Shown piece by piece: positions 24,744-32,592 of a DNA stretch of 51,861 bases. The translations under genes were made by a program, and so were the position numbers. The notes under the pieces were generated by a model that saw only the letters and a program-made list of their open reading frames with translations, did not search any database and was not told the origin of the DNA. Position 1 is the first letter of the stretch. Each line of letters begins with the position of its first letter. This DNA is from CAYJAD01 sp964371225 (GTDB taxonomy: Bacteria; Desulfobacterota; Desulfovibrionia; Desulfovibrionales; Desulfovibrionaceae): the NCBI GenBank assembly GCA_964371225.1, contig CAYJNA010000006.1, forward strand, positions 1-51,861. The letters are read 5' to 3'.

Positions 24744-26009
24744 CTACTCCGCCGGTGCTTGTTTTTTACGTGCGCCTTCGGGTGCTTTTTGCCCCTGCAT
24801 ACCTTCACGCCCTTGCATACCTTCACGCCCTTGCGCCTTCTTTGTATCTTGACTCAAGCGCACAGGCATACCCTGTATGGGCGCCCCCAGAGGAGAAGTT
24901 ATTATTAAATCTCCGGTTTCAAGTCCCTGTCCCAGCAAGGCTACAGTATTATCCTTCCAAAGCACTTCCACAGTACGAATATCTAAACTATATTGATTAT
25001 TTTCGAGCTTTTTTGCCACCCACACTGTATTGTGCGCCCGTAAAGCCGCACGCGGAAGTTCCACCACATCAGGTAAAGTACCTGCTTGTAACTCCACCTG
25101 CACATGGTCACCCAAAATAAGTACAGGCACATCACTTTGTAAAGCAAGGGGGTCTTTCACCTCAATGAGCACACGCCCCATGCGCGTGGTATCATCTAGG
25201 GTGGCAATACTATGACGCACTCGTCCCTGACGCTCCGCACCCACAGTGGATACTATTTTAGCATCAGTACCATCAAAAACGGCCACGCCAAGACCATGCA
25301 ATTTATCCAAAGCAATGGCGGCTTCAATATAGTAATCATCGGTACTCACCAAGGTGGCTATGGTATCAGATTGCGAAGCTTGACTTCCTAAGGACACATT
25401 ACGCGCTGTGACTAAAGCATTATACGGCACAACAATTTTGGTACGTGACAAGTCCAGTTCTGCCTGCGCCACTTCCACCTCAGCAGATTGCAAGGTAGCC
25501 TTAGCCTGTGCCAATTGCGGTGCACGTAAAGCCAATGCTGTATTGCGCACACCACTAGAGGTCTTGTTTAATTGCGCTATTTCTGTACGCGCCACCCTTT
25601 GTTGTCCCATTTCAAGGTCATAATCCGCTTGGGCTTTGGCCAAAGCACTTTTTTTCAAAGCAAGGGCATTTTCATAATCACGGGCATCAAGACGCAATAA
25701 CAAAGCATCTTTTTGTAAGAGACCACCCACATCAAAGTTTGGCCCCAATTCTTCCACCTGCCCTGAAACTTGTACGCGCACCACAGTTTCCTGATCTGCC
25801 TTTACAGTGCCAAGCGCGTTTACTATCAATGAGGCTGTACCACGTTGTACTTCAAAAACACTTACCAAAGGACTAGATACAGGAGGTTTAACACGTTTTG
25901 TATTGGATTTAGTCGCTATCATAAAATACCCAGCAGCAGCGCCTAAAGCAAGAATGGCTATGACTATAACTGCCGTGGAAAATTTTTTCTTGGGTTGACT
26001 TGTATTCAT
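24744..26009 (-). CDS. RND periplasmic adaptor (membrane fusion protein)
   Basis: 421 residues. An N-terminal membrane anchor (about 11-30) is followed by a lipoyl/barrel-sandwich half with VRVQVSGQVEELGPNFDVGG, an alpha-hairpin (about 110-185), the second lipoyl half and beta-barrel domains. It bridges the RND pump and the outer-membrane channel. The C-terminal ~35 residues are low complexity, with a short tandem repeat GREGMQ-GREGMQ-GQ encoded by near-identical 18-bp units (about 24798-24833), then a basic tail; this tail lies outside the adaptor fold. The gene sits between the OMF and RND genes. Confidence 0.9.
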   Translation of the reverse strand: MNTSQPKKKFSTAVIVIAILALGAAAGYFMIATKSNTKRVKPPVSSPLVSVFEVQRGTASLIVNALGTVKADQETVVRVQVSGQVEELGPNFDVGGLLQKDALLLRLDARDYENALALKKSALAKAQADYDLEMGQQRVARTEIAQLNKTSSGVRNTALALRAPQLAQAKATLQSAEVEVAQAELDLSRTKIVVPYNALVTARNVSLGSQASQSDTIATLVSTDDYYIEAAIALDKLHGLGVAVFDGTDAKIVSTVGAERQGRVRHSIATLDDTTRMGRVLIEVKDPLALQSDVPVLILGDHVQVELQAGTLPDVVELPRAALRAHNTVWVAKKLENNQYSLDIRTVEVLWKDNTVALLGQGLETGDLIITSPLGAPIQGMPVRLSQDTKKAQGREGMQGREGMQGQKAPEGARKKQAPAE

Positions 26010-26040
26010 AGGAACCTACTCATGCAATTTTATTTCTCTA

Positions 26041-27477
26041 TTAACGTAAAGATACGGGAAAGTTTAACGAACCTAAAGCACGATACAACGTTATACGACT
26101 ACGCACCACCGTGGTTTTTTGCCTTGCTATAGCTCGCTCCAAGGTTTGTACGTTTTTAAGCTCTGTAATATAATTTAAAAAGGTGGAGACACCACCAAGA
26201 TAGCTATTGCGCGCCTCAATCATGGCTGCAGAAGCAAATTCATATTGTTTTTCCATAAGGCGTAATTTTCTGCTTTCCCCTGCATCATTGGCCAAAGCAT
26301 TATCCACTTCTTGAATGGCCACGGCTACGGTTTTCGCATAGGCTTGCACTTCTATATCACTTTGCGCTCGCGTGCGCGCTTCTTCTGCTGCCAAAGCGCC
26401 GCCATCAAAAAGCGGCATGGTCAAAGCCGCCGCCAAGGAAGATATCCAGCTCGTCATGAGGAAAGAAGCTTCTGCCGCTTGATACACGCCGGAAGCCGAA
26501 AGACGTAAGGCGGGGTAACGGTTGGCATGGGCTGCTGAAACATCCCAGTCAGAAGCCGCAAGCCTAGCCCATGCCGCCGCCACGTCGGGACGCGCATCCA
26601 AAAGCTGTACAGGCAAGCCGGGCTCTGGCATGGGAGCCAATGGCGGTAAGGTAGCCTTTTCATCAATGGCAAGGCCACTGCCAGGCAAGGTGCCTTGTAA
26701 TATGGCCAATTGATTACGTAAGGCCACAGCTTCCTGCCGTAAGTCAGGCAATTCCGCACGAGAAGAAGCGAGTAACTCTTTTTGTTGCAAAAGCTCAAGG
26801 CTGGTGCCAAGGCCATTGTTAAAACGCACTGTTTGTAATTCTACCAAATCTTCATTAATAGCAATTTGAGCTTCCAATACGTCTAAATCACGCCTATTTC
26901 CCAAGAGAGATACCCATGTATCGGCCACTTCTGCAGCTACAGTCATAGCGGCGCTTTGCAAATCTTGTACTGTGGCTTCGGTGCGTAAAAGCTCAGCCTC
27001 ACGCTCTGAACGCACACGCCCCCATAAGTCTAGCTCAAAAGAAGCTGCCAAACCGACATTATGCCCATTATTTACCGTATCTGTGGTGGCATCTGTGCTG
27101 GTATTACGCTGCACTGTGCGCTGTGTGTCAACACCGCCATCAAAGTTTAAGGTGGGGAAAAGCCCCGCTGTGGCGCGCGAAGTCACAGCTTGTGCTTGGC
27201 GCAATTTGGCATACGCAGTCACTATGTCAAAGTTCGTACTCAGCGATTTTTCAATAAGGGTGTTAAGATCCGCACTTTCAAAGTTTTCCCACCAAGGCTT
27301 CTTAGAGGCAGCTATGGTGGCAGAATCTTCTGCACTTAAAGGCTGTGAAGGATAGTTCTTTGGCATGGCAGCCGGCAAAGTGTTTTGTGCCAAGCGCGCG
27401 TCAGGTGCAAAGGGCGCACAACTTGCCATGACAAAGCACAAAGGGATAATCGCTATTTTTTTCCAAACATAATGCAT
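26041..27477 (-). CDS. Outer-membrane efflux lipoprotein (NodT/OprM type)
   Basis: 478 residues from the ATG at 27477, which has TTGAGG upstream; an ATG five codons earlier lacks this. The lipoprotein signal ends VMASC, with the lipidated Cys around residue 20. Two repeats of the TolC-type alpha-helical/beta-strand unit are visible, with PTLNFDGGVDTQ and ELDLWGRVRSE in the first and YPALRLSASGVY in the second. It forms the outer-membrane exit duct of the RND system. Placement first in the operon is less common than MFP-RND-OMF. Confidence 0.9.
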   Translation of the reverse strand: MHYVWKKIAIIPLCFVMASCAPFAPDARLAQNTLPAAMPKNYPSQPLSAEDSATIAASKKPWWENFESADLNTLIEKSLSTNFDIVTAYAKLRQAQAVTSRATAGLFPTLNFDGGVDTQRTVQRNTSTDATTDTVNNGHNVGLAASFELDLWGRVRSEREAELLRTEATVQDLQSAAMTVAAEVADTWVSLLGNRRDLDVLEAQIAINEDLVELQTVRFNNGLGTSLELLQQKELLASSRAELPDLRQEAVALRNQLAILQGTLPGSGLAIDEKATLPPLAPMPEPGLPVQLLDARPDVAAAWARLAASDWDVSAAHANRYPALRLSASGVYQAAEASFLMTSWISSLAAALTMPLFDGGALAAEEARTRAQSDIEVQAYAKTVAVAIQEVDNALANDAGESRKLRLMEKQYEFASAAMIEARNSYLGGVSTFLNYITELKNVQTLERAIARQKTTVVRSRITLYRALGSLNFPVSLR

Positions 27478-27636
27478 AACATGCCTCAACATTTCTAGTA
27501 TAGTAAAGAAAGCTTCTCTTGGTACTTTAGAGAAGGTACAATAAAAGTCATATATTAAATTTTTCTTAAGGTTTGTTCATATGCCTTAAAAAACTTTGCC
27601 CTAAAACAAGAATACATGTACCACTTATATGTGACA

Positions 27637-28473
27637 TTACGCTGGCAAACGCGTAAACAATGCCAGATATTCTTGATTTCCTTTGGGCCCCAGTATAGCA
27701 GAAGGCACTATGCCTTCATACTGTAAATGAAGTTCTTCAGCGCAAAAGGTCACCACCTTGTCAATGGCTCCTTGGCGTACTTCTGGGTCGCGTACAATAC
27801 CTTTTTGGGTCTGCCCTGCACCCACTTCAAATTGCGGTTTTATCAATGCCATGATTTTACCGCCTTCCTTTAGCCAAGGCATACAAGAAGGAAGCACCAT
27901 GGTTAGAGAAATAAAGGAAACATCAGCCACCACCATATCCACCATTTCAGGGATAAGTTGTGGCTCAGCTATGCGCAAATTGGTTTTTTCCAAATTAATA
28001 ACCCGAGGGTCTTGGCGCAACTTTTCATGCAATTGCCCATGCCCCACATCTACTGCATACACCTTGCTAGCGCCATGCTGTAAAAGGCAATCCGTAAATC
28101 CTCCGGTGGAGGCTCCGGCATCTAAACATACAAAATCTGTCACATCTAAACCAAAATGTTCCAAGCCTGTGAGCAATTTATACGCGCCGCGACTGGCAAA
28201 GCGTTCTTGCGCCGCCAAGTGAAAGACCGTGTCCGGCGCATAGGGATGACCGGGTTTATCCACAGGCACAGGGGGATCCCCCACAAAAACTTGTCTTGCC
28301 ATGATAAAACGCTTGGCTTGTTCTCGACTTTCAGCCAGACCTTGTTCAAAAAGAAGTTGGTCAGCACGAACTTTTGACGACTTTCCAGCGTAACTGGGCT
28401 TGCCAAGGGCAGGTTCATTGTGTATGGTGCCAGCGTTATGTACGGATGATGGGGTGTGTGACTTACGTTTCAT
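27637..28473 (-). CDS. tlyA: TlyA-family rRNA 2'-O-methyltransferase
   Basis: 278 residues from the ATG at 28473; a TTG nine codons earlier (28500) is an alternative and the ribosome-binding site is not decisive. An S4 RNA-binding domain (VRADQLLFEQGLAESREQAK) is followed by an FtsJ/RrmJ methyltransferase fold with the SAM loop LDAGASTGGFTDCLLQ, and ALIKPQFE. In mycobacteria TlyA methylates 16S and 23S rRNA cytidines. The old 'hemolysin' label has little support. It lies upstream of the RND operon on the same strand, separated by about 160 bp. Confidence 0.88.
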   Translation of the reverse strand: MKRKSHTPSSVHNAGTIHNEPALGKPSYAGKSSKVRADQLLFEQGLAESREQAKRFIMARQVFVGDPPVPVDKPGHPYAPDTVFHLAAQERFASRGAYKLLTGLEHFGLDVTDFVCLDAGASTGGFTDCLLQHGASKVYAVDVGHGQLHEKLRQDPRVINLEKTNLRIAEPQLIPEMVDMVVADVSFISLTMVLPSCMPWLKEGGKIMALIKPQFEVGAGQTQKGIVRDPEVRQGAIDKVVTFCAEELHLQYEGIVPSAILGPKGNQEYLALFTRLPA

Positions 28474-28716
28474 GCCTTTGCTGTAACGCCTTTTATGCAA
28501 AATGACAAACTCTTTTATGAAGCTTATCCATTTGCATATATTATCATACCGTTACAATATATTTCTTGTTTTTTGTTCCTAAAGCGCCTTATGCCCGTAT
28601 AAATGAAGTAGGCCGCAGACAAAAAACAAAAAAACAAATTTTACCCTCTTTTCCCCTTGCCAAAGCAGAGAAAAGGGTATAGTTATTTTTCCCCTTTACT
28701 ATGCGAGGTAATAAAA

Positions 28717-28929
28717 ATGAAGAAAGATATCCATCCAAAGACCTACAAAGCCACCATTGAGTGCGCTTGCGGCAACAAAGAAGAATTACTTACCACCAAG
28801 GGTGAGCACATTTCTTTAGAAGTATGTTCTGCTTGTCATCCCTATTACACAGGGAAGCAACGCTTTTTGGACACAGCTGGTCGTATCGATCGCTTCCGTA
28901 AAAAGTACGCTAAGTTTGACAGCAAGTAG
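28717..28929 (+). CDS. rpmE: Ribosomal protein bL31, zinc-binding form
   Basis: 70 residues from the ATG at 28717 with GAGGT nine bases upstream; a longer frame to 28657 has no such site. Begins MKKDIHPKTYKATIECACG; Cys16, Cys18, Cys37 and Cys40 make up the zinc site of the C+ form. Length matches bL31. Zinc-containing L31 is normally swapped for a Cys-less paralogue under zinc limitation, but no paralogue is in the window. The DUF1385 and prfA genes follow after a structured spacer. Confidence 0.95.
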   Translation: MKKDIHPKTYKATIECACGNKEELLTTKGEHISLEVCSACHPYYTGKQRFLDTAGRIDRFRKKYAKFDSK

Positions 28930-28990
28930 TTCCGGCATTTCTGCTGGTCTACTGCGAACTTTGACTTGCCAAACTTACGCAACTTGGGCT

Positions 28991-29070
28991 CAGGTTTCCT
29001 AAACCTGAACTCTTGCATTGTTTGCCAATGCTCTTTTCAAGAGACAGTACGCACTTGAAAAGAGCATTGG
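28991..29070. repeat. Two hairpins downstream of rpmE
   Basis: CAGGTTT/AAACCTG (28991-29007) is a short stem. CCAATGCTCTTTTCAAG (29025-29041) has a perfect 17-bp partner at 29054-29070. No T-run follows the second, so it is not a standard terminator. Confidence 0.6.
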
Positions 29071-29077
29071 TTCTTAG

Positions 29078-29156
29078 AAGTATCTGCCGTGGAGCAACGT
29101 GGACATAGGCTAAGCCCTTGAGGATGCCTCCACGCCGAGGCAAGATACTTTTTTGT
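29078..29156 (+). ncRNA. Structured RNA candidate or attenuator ahead of DUF1385 gene
   Basis: AAGTATCT (29078-29085) pairs with AGATACTT (29143-29150). CGTGGAG (29088-29094) pairs with CTCCACG (29128-29134). GCCTC (29125-29129) could alternatively pair with GAGGC (29137-29141). A T-run follows at once. The element ends 45 bp before the DUF1385 start. It may be a terminator with an elaborate stem, a small RNA, or a regulated leader. The apical part holds three GGA triplets. I do not recognise a known riboswitch class. Confidence 0.4.
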
Positions 29157-29201
29157 GTTGGTAAAAGTCAGTTTTTTACCATTTCCTTTTATGAGGTGCC
29201 C

Positions 29202-30203
29202 ATGAAAACACCCCCTCATCGTTCTTTACTTGCCGGTCTTTTGGCCAAGGCATGCCCTGTGGTGGGCGGTCAGGCCGTTATGGAAGGGGTTATGATGCGC
29301 CACAAAAATCATTATGCCTTGGCAGTGCGTCATGCCGATGGCAGCATTGTGGCCGAACGCAAACCTTGGTTTTCCCTTACCCAAAATCCCTTGCTCAAAA
29401 CACGTTTTATTCGTGGCTTTCCTGTACTTCTTGAAACCTTGGTTAATGGTATCAAGGCGCTTAATCGCTCTGCTGAGCAAGCAGCCCAAGGGGAAGAAGA
29501 AAAATTAGAAACATGGCATATTGTGGTCACCATGATTATAGCCTTAGGCATGGCCATATTTCTCTTTGTCGTTGTGCCGCACCTTTTATCCATTGGCATG
29601 ACATGGCTTGGTCTTGGCGGAGATGTGGAAGCACTTTCTTTTCATCTCTGGGACGGACTTTTTAAAGCCGGTATATTTGTGGGCTATATAGGCATTATTT
29701 CGCTCTTGCCTGATATACGTCGTGTGTTTCAATATCATGGTGCCGAACATAAGGTTATACATGCTTTTGAAAATGGTGGCGAAGTAACGGCCTATGAAGC
29801 CATGCGTATGAGTCGCTTACACCCTCGTTGCGGTACCACCTTCTTACTCTTCGTCATTTGTATATCCATAGTGCTACACGCGCTTTTGGTTCCACTTTTA
29901 CTTAACTTTTGGCTGCCCGAAAGTGCTTTTTATAAACATGCAGCCACATTAGTTTTTAAGCTCATACTTATGATTCCCATAGCTTCCTTGGCCTATGAAC
30001 TTATTCATGCCGCCGCGCGAATGAATGAGGAAAGTTTTTTAGGTAAAACATTACGTGCTCCCGGACTCCTTTTACAAAGGCTGACCACCTATGAGCCGCA
30101 TTATGATCAATTAGAAGTAGCCATTGTGGCATTATATGAAGCTCTTGGCGATGATGCCCCCGAAGGGGTACGTCCCGTAGACTACAAGCCCATGCAGGCG
30201 TAA
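29202..30203 (+). CDS. DUF1385 membrane protein (YqhQ-like)
   Basis: 333 residues from the ATG at 29202, which has GAGG just upstream; the frame opens earlier but without a site. Conserved motifs are VVGGQAVMEGVMMR near the N-terminus, YHGAEHKVIHAFENG and HPRCGTTFLLFV. Four or so membrane helices are predicted in the middle and C-terminal half. The Cys/His-rich motifs suggest a metal site, but the family's activity is not known. It sits between rpmE and prfA, a grouping also seen in related genomes. It is translated separately from prfA, 65 bp away. Confidence 0.85.
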   Translation: MKTPPHRSLLAGLLAKACPVVGGQAVMEGVMMRHKNHYALAVRHADGSIVAERKPWFSLTQNPLLKTRFIRGFPVLLETLVNGIKALNRSAEQAAQGEEEKLETWHIVVTMIIALGMAIFLFVVVPHLLSIGMTWLGLGGDVEALSFHLWDGLFKAGIFVGYIGIISLLPDIRRVFQYHGAEHKVIHAFENGGEVTAYEAMRMSRLHPRCGTTFLLFVICISIVLHALLVPLLLNFWLPESAFYKHAATLVFKLILMIPIASLAYELIHAAARMNEESFLGKTLRAPGLLLQRLTTYEPHYDQLEVAIVALYEALGDDAPEGVRPVDYKPMQA

Positions 30204-30268
30204 TATAACATTTCCTGTTTTCATGGAGACATGCCCAGTAACAGGCTGAAAAACACAAAGGATAAATT

Positions 30269-31339
30269 ATGTTTGCCAAGCTCGAAAGTTTGGAAAAAAA
30301 ACACTTGGAATTAGAAGGCCAATTGGCTGAGCCAGATGTATTTAATGACCAAGACCGTTACCGTAAACTTACTAAAGCGCATGCGGACTTACGCGAAGTA
30401 GTGGAACTTTTCCGCGAACACCGTACTTTGCTCGAACAAAAAGAAGAAAACACCTTACTCCTTGAGGATAGTGATGCTGAAATGCGTGCCATGGCTCAAG
30501 AAGAAATTGCCAATGCTGAAGCGCGTTTGCCAGAAATAGAGCATCAATTGAAAATCTTGCTCTTGCCCAAGGATCCCTTGGACGATAAAAATACTATTTT
30601 AGAAATCCGTGCAGGAACAGGCGGCGATGAAGCTTCCCTTTTTGCAGCAGACCTTTTCCGCATGTATACCCGTTATGCCGAAATAAAGGGCTGGAAAACT
30701 GAGATTATCAGCGAATCCCCCACGGACACCGGCGGCATGAAGGAAGTAATTTGCCTTATCTCCGGAGATCGTGTGTATAGCCAGCTTAAATATGAAGCCG
30801 GCACACATCGTGTACAACGCGTACCTGCCACCGAAACACAGGGGCGTATTCACACCTCTGCAGCCACCGTGGCTGTTATGGCTGAAGCCGATGAAGTGGA
30901 TATTAATATTCGTCCTGACGATTTGCGCATTGACGTGTATCGTGCTTCTGGTGCCGGTGGGCAGCACGTAAACAAAACAGAATCTGCTGTGCGTATTACG
31001 CACATCCCTACAGGCACTGTGGTTACCTGCCAAGACGAAAAAAGCCAGCATAAAAACAAAGCTTCTGCCATGAAGGTATTAGCCTCGCGCATTTTGCAAG
31101 CAGAACAAGAAAAACAAAATGCCAGCATGTCTGCTGACCGTAAGGCTCAGGTGGGCTCAGGGGATAGATCTGAACGCATTCGTACCTATAACTTCCCTCA
31201 AGGCCGTTGCACAGATCACCGCATTAACTTAACCTTGTACTCCTTGGAAAAAATCATGGAAGGGGATATTAGCCATTTGCTTGAATCCTTGAACACCTTC
31301 TATCAAACAGAAGCTTTGAAAAATCAATCAGAAGCGTAG
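30269..31339 (+). CDS. prfA: Peptide chain release factor 1
   Basis: 356 residues. The N-terminal helical domain (about 1-110) precedes the core with the GTGGDEA motif, the RF1 codon-recognition tripeptide region (near RVPATETQGRIH) and the catalytic GGQ in SGAGGQHVNKTESAVR near residue 230. RF1 ends translation at UAA and UAG. PrmC, which methylates the GGQ glutamine, often follows prfA but does not here; a terminator and a glycosyltransferase follow instead. Confidence 0.96.
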   Translation: MFAKLESLEKKHLELEGQLAEPDVFNDQDRYRKLTKAHADLREVVELFREHRTLLEQKEENTLLLEDSDAEMRAMAQEEIANAEARLPEIEHQLKILLLPKDPLDDKNTILEIRAGTGGDEASLFAADLFRMYTRYAEIKGWKTEIISESPTDTGGMKEVICLISGDRVYSQLKYEAGTHRVQRVPATETQGRIHTSAATVAVMAEADEVDINIRPDDLRIDVYRASGAGGQHVNKTESAVRITHIPTGTVVTCQDEKSQHKNKASAMKVLASRILQAEQEKQNASMSADRKAQVGSGDRSERIRTYNFPQGRCTDHRINLTLYSLEKIMEGDISHLLESLNTFYQTEALKNQSEA

Positions 31340-31355
31340 TTTTAGCGTAAAATAC

Positions 31356-31395
31356 TTAAGGGAGAAGTCTTATATAAGAAATCTCCCTTTTTTTA
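31356..31395 (+). terminator. Intrinsic terminator after prfA
   Basis: AAGGGAGA (31358-31365) pairs with TCTCCCTT (31382-31389), with CTTATATAAG inside, followed by a run of T. Confidence 0.85.
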
Positions 31396-31479
31396 TTCAA
31401 ACAGTGCTTTATACAATACATACCCATAGGTAGACTTGTATATTTCATTTATACTTTTTCTCTAGCTGCGGAGGTTTAG

Positions 31480-32571
31480 TTGAAATCGCTCTCACTTATC
31501 ATACCTTGTTTCAATGAAGAAAACACCCTGGAAAATTGTGTGGCACGCTGTTTTGAGTTACGCGATCATCCTTCATTTAAAGATTTTTCCTTGGAACTTA
31601 TCATTGTTGATGATTGCTCCACCGATAACAGTTATACCATTGCCTCCTCTTTGCAACAACGCTATCCTGAAAGTATTACCGTCTATAAGCATCAGAAAAA
31701 TCAAGGAAAAGGTGCTGCACTACGCACCGGTTTGCTCAGTGCAAAAGGCGATATGGTCGGCATACAGGATGCGGACGAAGAATATAGTCCTTTAGATTAC
31801 TTAGACCTCATGCAACCGATTTTAGAGAATAAGGCCGATGTGGTGTACGGTTCACGCTATTTGCGCCAAGGCACACGTCGCGTACTTTATTTTTGGCACA
31901 CGTGGATGAATCGCTCACTTACTTTTATCTCAAATCTGTTCACCAACTTAGACATAAGTGACATGGAAACATGCTATAAACTCTTTCGCCGAGAGACATT
32001 ACAAGACATCGCACCTAAACTGCAAGAAGATCGCTTTGGTTTTGAGCCAGAAGTTACCGCTCTCATTGCGCAGAGCCAAGCCCGCGTATATGAATGTGCC
32101 ATAAGCTACAACCCGCGTAGCTATGAAGAGGGGAAAAAAATTGGTTGGCGCGACGGCGTAAGGGCGCTCTATTGTATCTTACATTATAGCGCCCACTGTG
32201 CCCCTTTACCCATGCAGATTCTGCTCTATACCTTCATAGGGTTTTGCGCCGCCATGGTAAACCTTTTTACTTTTGGCACGCTTTTCTCCTTAGATTTTTC
32301 TCTAACAAGCGCAGCACTAAGTGCTTTTGTTGTGGCAGCCATTGTAAATTATCTGCTTTGCATAGCTATACTTTTCAAACATAAAGCCCGCTGGTCGGCC
32401 AAAGGAGAACTACTGGCGTATGCGCTTACAGTTTGTATCATGGCCGCCATAGACTTGGGCGTCACTGCTGGCTTACACGCCCTTGGACTTGGCTTATTTA
32501 GCAGTAAGTTTATAGGTATTATTGCGGGCTTTGCAGGGAATTTTTCATTGCGCAAATATTTTGTTTTTTAA
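31480..32571 (+). CDS. GT2 glycosyltransferase fused to GtrA-like membrane domain
   Basis: 363 residues. The start is TTG, fixed by GGAGG five bases upstream. Residues 1-230 are a dolichyl-phosphate-sugar synthase-like GT2 domain with IIPCFNEENTL, IVDDCSTDNS, GKGAALRTGL, the metal-binding QDADEEY and the acceptor-side DMETCYKLFRR. Residues about 245-363 are four membrane helices of the GtrA type, ending FAGNFSLRKYFVF. GtrA-like proteins flip or handle polyprenyl-linked sugars. Such fusions make and present a polyprenyl-phosphate sugar for transfer on the outer face. The next gene, 21 bp on, is a polytopic membrane protein that could use the product. Confidence 0.85.
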   Translation: MKSLSLIIPCFNEENTLENCVARCFELRDHPSFKDFSLELIIVDDCSTDNSYTIASSLQQRYPESITVYKHQKNQGKGAALRTGLLSAKGDMVGIQDADEEYSPLDYLDLMQPILENKADVVYGSRYLRQGTRRVLYFWHTWMNRSLTFISNLFTNLDISDMETCYKLFRRETLQDIAPKLQEDRFGFEPEVTALIAQSQARVYECAISYNPRSYEEGKKIGWRDGVRALYCILHYSAHCAPLPMQILLYTFIGFCAAMVNLFTFGTLFSLDFSLTSAALSAFVVAAIVNYLLCIAILFKHKARWSAKGELLAYALTVCIMAAIDLGVTAGLHALGLGLFSSKFIGIIAGFAGNFSLRKYFVF

Positions 32572-32592
32572 TACAGCAGCAGTATAGGCTAC

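Noticed and set aside
24798..24833. Tandem repeats as a possible CRISPR or VNTR locus
   Set aside because: Only two short units, inside a coding frame, with no spacers and no cas genes.
27637..28473. Hemolysin (old TlyA annotation)
   Set aside because: S4 plus FtsJ-type SAM-binding fold indicates an rRNA methyltransferase; nothing indicates a pore-forming toxin.
28949..29219. Minus-strand open frames in the rpmE-DUF1385 spacer
   Set aside because: They run through the hairpins and have no homology-like motifs; the spacer is better explained as structured RNA.
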